64,000 nt of DNA from Silene conica. Lineage: Eukaryota; Streptophyta; Magnoliopsida; Caryophyllales; Caryophyllaceae. The stretch spans positions 70,447,237 through 70,511,236 of the forward strand of contig CM055316.2 in NCBI GenBank assembly GCA_029255685.2. The letters run 5' to 3'. The notes beneath the pieces are model-generated. The model saw only the letters and a program-made list of their open reading frames with translations. It made no database searches and had not been told where the DNA came from. Below, in pieces: positions 1 through 11,456 of this stretch. Numbering within the stretch: position 1 is the stretch's first letter; each line of letters starts with the position of its first letter. The position numbers and the translations under genes were made by a program.

Positions 1-110
1 ATCAAAAACTCTTAGGGCGGAGTAGCTCTAAGTTTGAGTCAAGTCTTTGAGCGGAGTAGCTCGAAGCATTGCAACCGGAGTAGGTTGGCGAGTTGTCTTA
101 TTGTAATAGT

Positions 111-1609
111 TGATGAGTCATATTTATATATACTTTAATGCCTCCTCTTAGCATCTTTTGTTATGGTTCTGTGATTAGAATTGGTATTTATATGTCACTT
201 TTAGTAGATATCGATACTTCTGTATTTCTGTGTTTAAATGCAGAATGGATTCATTTGTCGAACAAAAGAGTGATATATAGCACCAAGGATTCAACAAGAC
301 AAAGCACAAGAAGATATCCAAGAACTAAGGAAGAATAAAGGATAAGAATTGAAGCTAGACGAGCAAAAGAACAACTCCATATAACTAGTACCTAGTTATA
401 AGGGCCATATCTCAGGCTATAAAATTTATAATCAAGAGATTCAAATTGGAGGTGAAAGCTTATCCTTTTAGCTTTCCAACGCCGTAAAAATCGCTTGATT
501 CTGACAAGTAACGAAGAAATGACGGACGTTTGAACTTCAGTGCACAAAGCAGGAATTACGCGCTAAGAGGTCCCTCGATCGAGGACAAATAATCCTCGAT
601 CGAGGAACCTTTTCTCAGGAACGCGCAGCTACGGCAATAGGTCCCTCGATCGAGTACATCTTGTCCTCGATCGAGGAACCCTTCAGCGACAGGATTCTTT
701 CCGGAAACCTTCCAAAGTCGCTCCTTATGTTTTATTATATAAGGAGTCGTGCCCTTTGAGTCTTTTATGCTTTTTTCTACCCTAATTTCAGTCCTTTTTC
801 TTTCTTTTAGTTTAGTTTTACAAATCCCCAAATTAAATTAGCTTTTAGTTTTATGCATTGGATCTTGCCTCCAATTACGGTATTATTGTTAATCTTTCTT
901 TATTTCTTTTTTCAATTAAGTTCTTGTTATTCCTTCATGCCTTTAATTATGTTATTAATCGTTTTCCCTCTTTTCTTTGTTGTTGTCGTTGTTGTTATCA
1001 TGCTTAGCTAATTTATTTGTCTAGGGTGAAAAGAGATCTAGGTGATTAGAAAGGGGAATTAAACTTTAATGATCTTTAATTGTTAAACTGCTTATTATTA
1101 TTGTTCTATTGTTGTTTTAAATCTGATTAGTTAATTACTGGCCAGGATTAGTTAATTAATCTCACAAATTAGTCTTAAATTCGACCGTAGATTAAGACTA
1201 AGATAGGCCACAACAATTGAATGGACTGAACTAATTATAGCGACCGCATGTTAGGTTTAGATCTAAAGATTATATGAATACCGATCGGACATATGATCTT
1301 AAATAATAATTGTGCCCAATTGAATTAGTTAAAATCCCATTCCCCTGGATAATTGCCTATGTGAACTTGATCACTAGATCTTTCTTAATACTTTGTTTAC
1401 ATCTTTATTTACTTACCTTGCAACTAGTTGGTTAGAAAACAAAAACAATCAAACAACCAAACTTGTGACCCCTTAAGACGGATATAAATATTAACAAACT
1501 GAAATTTACCACCGCCTCCCTGTGGATACGATACCCTACTTACCTCTAGCTATTTGTTAGTAGTAATTTAGGATTACTTTGATTTAGGGTGACGACTTTA
1601 CCCTTGTCA
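111..1609 (+). repeat. 5' LTR of the Athila-like element
   Basis: The 1,499-bp LTR begins TGATGAGTCAT and ends CCTTGTCA, five bases before the primer-binding site. It contains paired CTCGATCGAG palindromes, a TATATAA box at 736-742 and, near its end, the segment that the 3' copy has lost (1508-1609). The start is fixed by the first base of identity with the right copy, which follows the polypurine tract. Confidence 0.85.
569..742 (+). promoter_or_regulatory. LTR promoter region with four CTCGATCGAG palindromes and a TATA box
   Basis: Two blocks (569-609 and 640-680) each hold two perfect CTCGATCGAG palindromes in the frame GGTCC-CTCGATCGAG...CTCGATCGAG-GAACC. They are followed about 55 bp later by TATTATATAAGGAG, a good TATA box (736-742). 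The arrangement recurs in the 3' LTR (palindromes 6432-6543, TATA 6599-6605). Inference: these are enhancer-like sites in the U3 region, with transcription starting about 30 bp after the TATA box. The proteins that bind them are unknown. Confidence 0.5.
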
Positions 1610-1613
1610 AATT

Positions 1614-1631
1614 TGGCGCCGTTGCCGGGGA
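1614..1631 (+). other. Primer-binding site complementary to tRNA-Asp
   Basis: The sequence TGGCGCCGTTGCCGGGGA is complementary to the 3' end of plant cytosolic tRNA-Asp including CCA. It lies five bases after the LTR end and is the primer site typical of Athila-like elements. It orients the element on the plus strand. Confidence 0.85.
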
Positions 1632-1725
1632 GGCAACTAATTTCTATTTGTTTTTAATTATATTTGTCTTTTCGTCTCAAGGGACATTAGTTCCTTGAGG
1701 CAGTTTTACTCTTTTCTTGCTGTGT

Positions 1726-1977
1726 ATGCCTAGGTCTAACAGGTTAGAGATTGCCCCTTTCAATCCCGAACCCGAAAGAACCTTCCGTTATAGACAGAGC
1801 CTTTAGAGAAGAAAAGGTCAAATGCAAGACTTGAGTACATTTGTCTACGAGCAGAGCATATGGCGCATGGAGCTAGATGAAATCGAACATTTGCTCTATG
1901 GAGATGAGCCGCATCCTCCTCCAATCTACAATTCCAAAGTAGATGGCGTCATAAAAGCTGAACTGGATGCTTGGTAA
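1726..1977 (+). pseudogene. gag N-terminal remnant of the Athila-like element
   Basis: An ATG at 1726 opens a reading frame of about 84 codons starting M-P-R-S-N-R-L-E-I-A, which resembles the gag start of Athila/Ogre-type elements. One in-frame TAG at about 1804 interrupts it, and it closes at 1975-1977. No capsid, zinc knuckle or pol domain follows, so the element cannot make its own enzymes. The remnant may persist because sequence just after the primer-binding site is needed for packaging (inference). Confidence 0.5.
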
Positions 1978-2692
1978 GCTGAAATGCTCAAAGATGACCA
2001 ACCATCTAAGAAGCATGATGAAGATGCAAAGGATCTCACTGATGGTCCCATTTTAAACTTCTTTTCCTTAAATGACTTTGAACATTTTTGTTTTTGCAAT
2101 CTTGGCTTTATACCGGTTGAGACTGAAAGGGAACAAATTTTACTACTTGTATTATATGCTTGCATTGTCTTATGGTGCTACCTAAGCCAGTGGAGAGCTC
2201 ATGCAGTTAGTTTCGACCTTCTTCAGCGGGCATTGAATTGCCTTAATACGACCGCACTGGAGCTTTGAGGTCACAAAAGGTTGCCTTGGTCATGTTTGGA
2301 TCGTCAAAAGTCAAAACCTTCACTTTGCAGTTAGTTTAGGGGAGCTCTCATGTTTTCTAGCTGGTAATATCCTTCTTTTATTTTTTTGTTTGTTTACTTT
2401 GTTTTTAGTGTGTTGTCTTTTCTCCTTTTTGTTTGTTAGCAGTGTCCTTTAGGGTGCTGGTTATATTTTATATTGTGCCTTACATGTTGTTTAGGTCACA
2501 ATGAGGACACTGTGACATTTAGGTTTGGGGGAGAGTCTTTACTTTATCTTGTGTGCTTAAAAAATCCAAAAAAATGTTTTTTTTTATTTCATTTTTCTTT
2601 TATTTTTAGGTCGAGTCTTGGTGAATTTAGTTAACAATGATGATAATTTGTCTTTGTTTTTCGCATTTGAATCCCAAATAGCTATCCATATA

Positions 2693-2966
2693 CTTCCTCC
2701 ATTCAAATCCAAATTGTATTTATGCTTTATGCACAAATTTTAAGAGTTTCTTAAATATATGATTGAAAGTACAATGGGAAGTGTGTATGTTATTTTTTTT
2801 ATTGTTTGTGGTGGAGTAATGGTGGGTCATTTGATGACATTTTGGGTAAATAATTGATATTCACAAGGATATTTTAGTAATTTTGTTGGCTTTATTAGGA
2901 AAGGTGTAGTTTGGATATGAATGGATTAAAATGGAATAAGTGTAGTTTGGATATGAATGGAGGAAG
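2693..2966. mobile_element. Stowaway-like MITE
   Basis: The 274-bp stretch has terminal inverted repeats. The left end reads CTTCCTCCATTCAAATCCAAA, and the right end is the complement of CTTCCTCCATTCATATCCAAA. It is flanked by TA on both sides (2691-2692 and 2967-2968), the target duplication of Tc1/mariner-type Stowaway elements. It carries no coding capacity and is nested inside the Athila-like element. Confidence 0.65.
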
Positions 2967-5184
2967 TACATTGTTTTGACCCGTTAGCCTATGAAAACAA
3001 AGCTCAATGATCAAGTCTTGACCGTAATTGACATGCCTTATATTGATTAGACTTGACAAATTAAGTTGGTAAACTACTTAAATTCTAAGGTCTATAGAGC
3101 TTCCTAGGCCAGGAACATTAATAAACTGGTCTCATTGTCAATTAGGCTTGAGTGTGGTTCTCCTTGTGGAATATGTAATATCAAACTGCATAAGTATGAA
3201 ATTGATTTCTTGATACTTTTATTGCTTTCATATGACTAAGTACATGTGGATAGGCGGTTCTTACCGTTCAAATAAGCCTTACAGATTACCCTTTTGTTAG
3301 CCCGTTTGAACCTTGTGGCCATTTCATATCTCATCAAATAGCTACAATCCAGAATTTGCCTACCTTATCGGGACAGTCGCAGTTGCTTGTTTACCATGTT
3401 TATTCTTACTACTATGGTTGGGATAGGGACTTATATTGTCACTTGTGGGTGTAGTAGAAATATTTTGAGCAATTGTGTTGTATCTCTTATGATGGAAAAA
3501 GAAGAAAAATGTATGAAGCAGAAAATGAAAAAGAAAAAAAAAGAAAAAAAAAACAAAAAACTGAAAAAAAAAGAAAAAAAAAATATACGCTTCATTTGAC
3601 TTTGTTAAGAGATCGAAAGGATGATTACTAGAGTCTAATGCATCTTTGGAGGGTAGTTTGTTGACTCTCATATGTTGTAATATTGAGATAATTTCTCTAG
3701 ATTAGGATGAATTGTGATACTTAGTATAGAATTGGTTTTGGTTTAATGCTGCGACTACCGTCTTAGCCTCACATATCCATAACGTGCTTTAGCACAAACC
3801 ATTTCTATACCTTTGCCCATTTGTCATCCTTATTGTCCTTGATACATGTACTTTTGTCTACATTATGATTGTATATTAGTTGGGGAAATCTCTATCACAT
3901 TAGATTGCATGCATGTTTCATTAAGTTGAGTGAGTGTTCTTATTTCTTTCTATCTTCACATATAACTCACCCTTACATATACTTATGAGCATGAGTGAAT
4001 CCGCGAGAATCCGACTGAAATTTGTCTTGTAAGGTCGAAAGGTATTTGGTTTTTGTCTATATTACAGCGTCATATATATCAACCTTGTGACTTGAGCTGC
4101 GTTTTCTATTACCCGTACCTTTGAATCTGTTTCATTGGTACATTTGGTCATGATGTCCGGTTTTTGTCGTCAATACCGGCATCAAACACATTTGTAAAAA
4201 CCCAAGTAAGTAGTATAAACGGGTTGTCGAACATGAAGACGGTGGGGATAGTTGTATAGTTATGTTCTAGTTTATGCGAGAGTTGGGGGTAATAGGTTTG
4301 TGGTTGATTAAAGACTAAAGAACAACTAAGACGAACAATTAAAGCAACTAAATAAGATTGAATCAATGGAAGATAAGACTAGGGTTTCGGGGGTCACTAA
4401 GGTGGTTAGACGAAGATGCTAGAAAGAAAACTAGAAGGTCTCAAACAAATAGTCTCGGGTAGTCTCTTCTCTCGAGTCGACTAACCTAGGTCGGAATACC
4501 CTAGCTTTCGCTACAAATACCACAACCAACCATCAAACATGCTAAGACAAACCCCCAACCGTCGCTAAAGGCAAGTCACGCTAAAATCAAAGCCCAACTT
4601 TCGTTGAGGCAAATCATCAAACACCTAGCATGCAACAAATGGAAGACTACTTTTTTAAGAACAACTAATCAACTTACTAGCATGAATTTATCATGTAAAC
4701 AACACCCAAGATCACCCCTTACCCTAGCAAGGAGACTACTCACTCATGGTAAATGAAAACATGTGAATAAGGCATGAACAAAAGCTAAACATCATGAACA
4801 AGCAAAAGATAAGCAATTGATTCAACGGAAACTTAAACAAATGTAAAAACTAAGTAAGGATTAGAAGAATTATACCAATAACAATAGGAAAGGAAGTAGC
4901 TTGGATAACAAGTTGAAAGATTCTTTCAAACCCTCCAAAATATAACCCAATGAAATCCTCTACAAATGCCCAAGAACAAGGCTAACTAGATTACTAAATA
5001 GAGATTAACAAATATAGAAAGATTAAATAAGGATCTAAAGAAGATTAAAATATTTTAGAGTGTTTTTGAGTCTAAGTATTAAGTAATGAAACAGTAAAAA
5101 CCCTAGAAAAGTGTGCAAAAGTAACGTCTGAAATAAAGATACAAGTGCGGGTTTATATAGTGCGCGAATTTCTGAAAAGCGACT

Positions 5185-5599
5185 CCCAGCCGGTCGACCG
5201 GCTGCCGGTCTGTGACCGGCTGAGAGTCCAAATTTGGACTTCTGAACTTTTTTCTTCTTTTCTTCGTTTTGGCTTTGATCTTCAGCCGACCGGCCGGCTG
5301 CCGGTCGGGCACCGGCTGGGAGGCCTTTGGCTCAATTCTGGAAATTTCTTCAATTTATAACATGATCAGGTCCCCTCAGCCGGTGGACCGGCTGCCGGCT
5401 GGGAGCCCTTTTTTCCCTTCTGACTTTTTCTTCGACTTTTGATATGAATAAGTCCCCTCAGCCGGTGGGCCGGCTGCCGGTTGTCCACCGGCTGGGACAC
5501 CTTTTGCATTAATCTGCAACATTCTTCAATTCCTTCGCCAAAATCAAGTCTATGCATCCCAGCCGGCCTACCGGCCGCCGGTTGGGGACCGGCTGGCAG
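5185..5599. repeat. Five GC-rich inverted-repeat units inside the LTR element
   Basis: Five units of 33-44 bp lie at about 5185-5226, 5283-5325, 5376-5408, 5458-5501 and 5558-5599, spaced about 90 bp apart. Each has the pattern CAGCCGG..CCGGCTGCCGG....ACCGGCTGGGA, that is, repeated inverted CAGCCGG/CCGGCTG words. Each can fold into a strong stem-loop and stands out against AT-rich surroundings. The spacers between units are not alike. Function unknown. Confidence 0.75.
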
Positions 5600-5956
5600 G
5601 GCCTGGGAATGCTCATTGCAAATTCCTTCATAATTCTTCATAAATCGCTCCAAATTCACCTCGATTTCTCTCGTTTCTTCGCCCCCGCCGTAATACCTAC
5701 AAAAATTGGACAGAATAAGAATATACGGGGCAACGGACGTAAAAACACCTAAAGACACGCAAATCGAGGTCGAATCGTGACCGAAAACAAAGAAAATGTA
5801 AAGGAAATGATGACCAAAATGGAGCTCATCAGGTCATTACTTTGTTATATCTATAGCTTGGGATTTATTGCATTAACATTGGCTTTGAGTTATTTTATTC
5901 ACCATAATAAGTGTCTTTTGTTTAGAGTCTTGGCTTTGCTTGAGGACAAGCAAAGA

Positions 5957-5973
5957 GATGGTTTGGGGGAGTT
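5957..5973 (+). other. Polypurine tract of the Athila-like element
   Basis: GATGGTTTGGGGGAGTT lies directly before the 3' LTR, the position used to prime plus-strand DNA synthesis. A near-copy (AGGTTTGGGGGAGAG) lies 3.4 kb upstream at 2521-2535 with no LTR after it. Confidence 0.7.
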
Positions 5974-7370
5974 TGATGAGTCATACTTATATATACTTTA
6001 ATGCCTCCTCTTAGCATCTTTTGTTATGGTTATGTGATTAGAATTGGTATTTATATGTCACTTTTAGTAGATATCGATACTTCTGTATTTCTGTGTTTAA
6101 ATGCAGAATGGATTCATTTGTCGAACAAAAGAGTGATATATAGCACCAAGGATTCAACAAGACAAAGCACAAGAAGATATCCAAGAACTAAGGAAGAATA
6201 AAAGATAAGAATTGAAGCTAGGCGAGCAAAAGAACAACTCCATATAACTAGTACCTAGTTATAAGGGCCATATCTCAGGCTATAAAATTTATAATCAAGA
6301 GATTTTAATTGGAGGTGAAAGCTTATCCTTTTAGCTTTCCAACGCCGCAAAAATCGCTTGATTCTGACAAGTAACGAAGAAATGACGGACGTTTGAACTT
6401 CAGTGCACAAAGCAGGAATTACGCGCTGAGAGGTCCCTCGATCGAGGACAAATAATCCTCGATCGAGGAACCTTTTCTCAGGAACGCGCAGCTACGGCAA
6501 TAGGTCCCTCGATCGAGTACATCTTGTCCTCGATCGAGGAACCCTTCAGCGACAGGATTCTTTCCGGAAACCTTCCAAAGTCGCTCCTTATGTTTTATTA
6601 TATAAGGAGTCGTGCCCTTTGAGTCTTTTATGCTTTTTTCTACCCTAATTTCAGTCTTTTTTCTTTCTTTTAGTTTAGTTTTACAAATCCCCAAATTAAA
6701 TTAGCTTTTAGTTTATGCATCGGATCTTGCCTCCAATTACGGTATTATTGTTAATCTTTCTTTATTTCTTTTTTCAATTAAGTTCTTGTTATTCCTTCAT
6801 GCCTTTAATTATGTTATTAATCGTTTTCCCTCTTTTCTTTGTTGTTGTCGTTGTTGTTATCATGCTTAGCTAATTTATTTGTCTAGGGTGAAAAGACATC
6901 TAGGTGATTAGAAAGGGGAATTAAACTTTAATGATCTTTAATTGTTAAACTGCTTATTATTATTGTTCTATTGTTGTTTTAAATCTGATTAGTTAATTAC
7001 TGGCCAGGATTAGTTAATTAATCTCACAAATTAGTCTTAAATTCGACCGTAGATTAAGACTAAGATAGGCCACAACAATTGAATGGACTGAACTAATTAT
7101 AGCGACCGCATGTTAGGTTTAGATCTAAAGATTATATGAATACCGATCGGACATATGATCTTAAATAATAATTGTGCCCAATTGAATTAGTTAAAATCAC
7201 CATTCCCCTGGATAATTGCCTATGTGAACTTGATCCCCAGATCTTTCTTAATACTTTGTTTACATCTTTATTTACTTACCTTGCAACTAGTTGGTTAGAA
7301 AACAAAAACAATCAAACAACCAAACTTGTGACCCCTTAAGACGGATATAAATATTAACAAACTGAAATTT
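5974..7370 (+). repeat. 3' LTR of the Athila-like element, truncated
   Basis: Nearly identical to 111-1507, including the four CTCGATCGAG palindromes and the TATA box. Identity stops after AACTGAAATTT (7370). The remaining 102 bp of the LTR and any target duplication are absent, and the next base belongs to the neighbouring gypsy element. The lost piece was not found elsewhere in the window. Confidence 0.85.
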
Positions 7371-7448
7371 TAAGCTGAACCAGAGTAAACTTTATACAGA
7401 GTAGAACCTGAAGTCTAAGGGAGCTGCTCTGGTCTGGTGGAGGCACCT

Positions 7449-8690
7449 CTAGATGATATACTTTTTTAAGTGAAGTATATTCCATGACCTGGGTATCATT
7501 TCCCCTTCCATTGTCATTAGCCTGTAGGCCCCATTACCAACTATGTTCTCCACTTGGTATGGGCCCTCCCAATTGTAAGCAAACTTTCCAGCTTGTCGGT
7601 TTTTGGTGTTCTGGAACACCTTTCTCAGGACCAGATCTCCTACTTGCAGGGTTCTGATCCTGACATTTTTGTTGTAGCTCCGAGCCACCATCTGCTTGTA
7701 TGAGGCCATTCTGACGTAGGCACTGGTCCTGAGTTCATCAACAGTGTCCAGGCTACTTGCCATTTCTACTTGGTTCTGTTCCTCAGTTGTACACCCGTAC
7801 CTGTGGGTTGGGACTTTGACCTCAGAAGGAATTACCGCTTTTGCTCCGAAGACAAGGCTGAAGGGGGTCTGACCTGTTACTACTTTTGGAGTAGTTCTGT
7901 CAGCCCATAGGACCAGAGGAAGTTCCTCTGCCCATTTCCCTCCCATTTCCCTCCCATTTCTTGTAGTTTCTTTTTCATATTCTCAATGATGATCTTATTA
8001 CTAGACTCAGCTTGTCCATTGGACTGGGGGTTTCTGGGGGTAGATTTCTGGAGTGATACATTCCATCCGGCACAGAAAGCCTCGGTTTTCTTCCCAATGA
8101 ATTGGAAACCATTATCACATATTATTTCTGAGGGTATGCCAAATCTAGTGAATATATTGCGCTTAATAAAAGAGATGACCTGTGCTTCGGTGGTCTGGGT
8201 GAATGATTCTGCTTCGATCCATTTAGAGAAGTAGTCTGTCATGGCCAGCATGTACATTTTGTTTCCCGGTGCTCTGGGGAGAGGTCCCACTTCATAAAAG
8301 GCCATGGGGATATGATCGGGTGCAGGGGTTCTGCTGGTTGATGATTGACAGATGCGTGCCTTTGACAGGCATCACATTTCCTTGCATATTCCTTCGCATC
8401 CTTGCGCATTGTGGGCCAGAAGTATCCCATTCGGAGGGCTCTATTGGACATGCTTCTTCCCCTTGCATGATTTCCACAGTCTCCGCTGTGGAGGTCATGC
8501 AAGACTGTCTGCGCCTCGGTCTGGTCCAGGCATCGCAGATATGGCCCTGCTAATGATTTCCGGAACAGGATTCCGTCAATTAGGAGGAATCTGGAAGCCT
8601 TCATCCTGAAACTGTGCGCTTCTTTCTTACTGCTGGGCTGGACATTATGTTGCAACCAGTCCAAGTATGGCTTCGCCAATCCTGCTTTGA
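7449..8690 (-). pseudogene. Integrase of the Tat-type element
   Basis: Read in three overlapping frames. The zinc-binding HHCC segment includes H-x-A-R-G..., YFWPTM and CDACQRH (about 8340-8470). The catalytic core includes TDYFSKW, ICDNGFQF and the NPQSNGQAE region, giving the D, D and E catalytic residues (about 8000-8260). The C-terminal part ends with GPYQVENIVGNGAYRL and LKKY, typical of Tat elements. A tandem repeat of TTTCCCTCCCA at about 7935-7960 coincides with one frame change. The first frame change lies near 8250-8300. Not functional as it stands. Confidence 0.8.
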
Positions 8691-9659
8691 TCCCTGGTCT
8701 GGGTCGTTGCTGCAAAAAGGCAATTCTTCCTGGTCCGAATCTGGACCAGGAATGGCTGGTTTGAGAACATGGGTGATCGGTATATTGGCTATGTCCGCTG
8801 GTTTGAAGGTTAATCCCAGAGTTGCCAGTGCATCTGCCTCTGCGTTCTGCTCCCGAGGTACCTGCTGGATGCTGAACTTTGCGAACTTGTCGATTAACTC
8901 TTTTGCCACACACAAGTAGGCCGCCATTGTGGGGTCTCTTGCATCATATGCTCCATTGACGTGATTCACAATTAATTGCGAATCACTGTATACATTGATG
9001 CAGCTGATCCCCATGTCCAGGGCTAATTGTAGCCCCAGGACTAGGGCTTCATACTCAGCCACATTATTGGTGGTCTTGAACTCACATCGGACTGCTTGGG
9101 TGATTAAATCTCCTTCTGGTGATCGGAGGATCAACCCAACTCCGGACCCTCTGGCGTTTGAAGCTCCATCTACTCGTAACTCCCAGGTGCCTGGTTTGGC
9201 ACCCTGGTGTAGGTGCAGGATTTCCTGCTCTGCTTGGGTCTGGAGTGCCGGGCTGAAATCGGAGACAAAGTCTGCAAGGGCTTGTGATTTTATGGCTGTT
9301 CGTGGTTCAAACTGAAGATCATATCCACTGAGGTGCACAGACCACTTAGCCATTCGTCCTGATAATTCTGGCTTTCTCATAACCGTCTCGAGTGGGTGAT
9401 TAGTAACCACTGAGATGGTATGAGACTCAAAGTACGGACGCAGCTTATAGGATGCTGTGACCAACGCCAATACTAGTTTCTCAAGTGAGGTATACCTTGC
9501 TTCTGCTGGTAGTAATGATTTGCTGACGTAATACACCGGGTGCTGAGCTCCTTCGTGCTGGCGGACCAGAACTGCACTTACCGCTGCTTCGGTTACTGAG
9601 AGGTACAGGAGCAGGACCTCCCCCTGCTCTGGCTTGGATAGCAGAGGTGGGCTGCTCAT
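8690..9659 (-). pseudogene. RNase H and archaeal-type RNase H of the Tat-type element
   Basis: The first domain, directly after the RT, has the gypsy RNase H pattern (LLYLSVTEAAVSAVLV, YYVSKSL, YTSLEKLVLALV). The second begins LRVDGASNARGSGVGL and contains E-Y-E-A and YSDSQLIV, the acidic active-site positions of the plant archaeal-type RNase H (RVT_3-like). Two consecutive RNase H domains are characteristic of Tat elements. The frame breaks between this block and the RT near 9660 and again before the integrase. Confidence 0.8.
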
Positions 9660-9674
9660 GTACTGCTTTAGTTC

Positions 9675-10643
9675 CTAAAATGCTTTTTCGTGCTCTGATG
9701 TCCAATCAAACTTCTGGCTTTTTCTAAGAATGTCATAGAATAATATACACCGGTGTGATGATCTGGATATAAACCTGCTCAGGGCTGCTACTCTTCCCGT
9801 CAGACGCTGCACATCTTTTGGCTTCTGGGGTGATTCCAGCTGCAGAACTACTTTGATCTGTTCTGTGCTGGCTTCTATCCCTCTCTGTGTTACCATATAC
9901 CCCAGGAATTTCCCACTGGAAACTCCAAAGGTACACTTGGCTGGATTTAGCTTCATTTTGTACTTCCGGAGGGTGTTGAATGTTTCTTCCAGGTGCTGGG
10001 TGTGGTCCGCCGATTGCTTGGATTTGACCACCATATCGTCTATGTAGAATTCCATATTGCGTCCGATCTGGTCTTTGAACATCATATTGACGAGTCGCTG
10101 GTATGTGGAACCAGCATTCTTAAGACTGAAGGGCATTACGTTGTAGCAGTAGATGCCTCTTTCGGACCTGAATGCTGTCTTCTCCTGGTCTGCCGGGTCC
10201 ATTTTGATCTGGTTGTACCCGCTCCAGGCATCTAGGAAGGTTAACATCTCGTAGCCTGCAGTGGCGTCTACCATAGCATCTATATGTGGCAAGGGGAATG
10301 GGTCCTTGGGGCAGGCCTTATTCAGGTCTGTGAAATCCACGCAGACCCTCCATTTACCATTCTTTTTTGGTACCACCACTACATTAGATAGCCATTCTGG
10401 GTACCTGACTTCCCTAATCTTTCCTGCCTCCTGGTTTATGATCAGGTGTCTTTCTGCTGCGAACTTCCTGCGCCTCTGCTGCACTGGTCTGAATCCTGGA
10501 TCTATGCTGAGCTTGTGTGTTATGATCTCTGGGTCTATGCCAATCATGTCTTTGTGGGACCAGGCAAAGCAGTCCACGTTCTTTCGGAGCAGCTGGAGGA
10601 GCTGCTGGCGCAGATCTCCAGAGCACTCTGAGCCTACGAACAC
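9675..10643 (-). pseudogene. Reverse transcriptase of the Tat-type element
   Basis: A 322-residue open frame with standard RT blocks: DFTDLNKACPKD, FPLPHIDAMVD, FLDAWSGYNQI, TAFRSERG.YCYNVMPF, and the catalytic FYIDDMVVKS. It is uninterrupted within the domain. Upstream (10644-10908) the linker to the protease is broken by stops, and downstream a stop separates it from RNase H, so the polyprotein cannot be produced whole. Confidence 0.85.
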
Positions 10644-10908
10644 GGTCCTTTCCGGGTGCTGCTCATCCAGGTGGACCTCATCGATTTCTGCCTGCTGGGG
10701 CTCGATGTATTCCTCCTGGATGTGCAGTTTCTGTAATTGCTATGCTCTGGCAGCTGGTGGTCTGGTGGTCCTTTTAAGAGCTACTTTGTAACAATCCTTG
10801 GCCTCCTCCTGGTCTCCCCGTATCTCCTGAACTCCCCACGGTGTAGGAAATTTCAGGCACTGGTGGTACGTTGACGGGATTGCTCGCATTTCGTGGATCT
10901 AGGGCCTG

Positions 10909-11450
10909 CCAAGAATAACGTTGTAAGTATATGGACCATCAATAACTAAGTACCTTACCTGTTTGTTCAGCCCTCCGGCGTAGGTGGGGATGGTGATTTC
11001 CCCCAGGGTATGCGCTGTTTCTCCACTGAATTCGACCAGAGTAATAGCTTTCTTTGTCAGGTCCTTCTCGTCAAATCCCATGCTCTTTAGTGCATCCAGC
11101 ATTAGCAGTTTGACGGAGCTGCCTGTGTCTACCATGACCTTCCTGACCTCACAATTGCCGATGTTTAATGTGATAATCAAGGCATCATGGTGCTGCTCTG
11201 GTACAGCTTCTGCGTCTGTTTCGTCAAAGGTCATTGCTGGGAGGTCCTGCCTTGCTATTCTGCATGATGATTCTGGCTTGTCTCCCTTAGGTGCAGTTAC
11301 GCGTCTTTTGGCTGCTGAATAGGTGAGCCCACACAGCTCTGATCCTCCAGTAATGACATTGACAATTCTGTTACAGGGAGGAGCTGGTGAAGGCTGCACC
11401 TGGCTGGCTGCGTTGACTCTGGTGGACTTTTCTGGGAGCAGATGGTCCAA
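10909..11450 (-). pseudogene. Aspartic protease region of the Tat-type element
   Basis: The frame contains the retroviral-type protease motif VMVDTGSSVKLL at about 11105-11140 and a second block YLVIDGPYTYNVILGRP at the end, the flap/ILGR region of plant gypsy proteases. It lies between gag and RT as expected. A frame change near 11450 separates it from gag. Confidence 0.75.
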
Positions 11451-11456
11451 GTTGCC

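Larger units (their letters stand above)
1978..5957. other. Non-coding internal region of the Athila-like element
   Basis: About 4 kb without a supported gene. It contains a second polypurine-like tract at 2523-2535 (GTTTGGGGGAGAG), a Stowaway-like MITE (2693-2966), an A-rich low-complexity tract (3496-3590) and five GC-rich inverted repeats (5185-5599). Short reading frames here come from these simple sequences and show no recognisable protein family. Confidence 0.7.
111..7370 (+). mobile_element. Non-autonomous Athila-like LTR retrotransposon (3' LTR truncated)
   Basis: A direct repeat of about 1.4 kb (111-1507 and 5974-7370) flanks a 4.4-kb internal region. The left copy ends TGTCA and is followed by a tRNA primer-binding site. 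The right copy follows a polypurine tract ending TTTGGGGGAGTT. The internal region holds only a short gag-like start and no protease, RT, RNase H or integrase. This is the layout of a large non-autonomous derivative (LARD/TR-GAG type) of the Athila/Tat side of Ty3/gypsy, mobilised in trans. By eye the two LTRs differ at about 15 positions in 1.4 kb, so the insertion is recent. The last ~100 bp of the 3' LTR is missing where it meets the next element. Confidence 0.85.

Noticed and set aside
3360-3671. Lys/Phe-rich open frames on both strands
   Set aside because: They are translations of an A-homopolymer tract with no family resemblance.
5103-5758. Overlapping Pro/Arg-rich open frames on both strands
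   Set aside because: They come from the GC-rich hairpin repeats and have no conserved domain.
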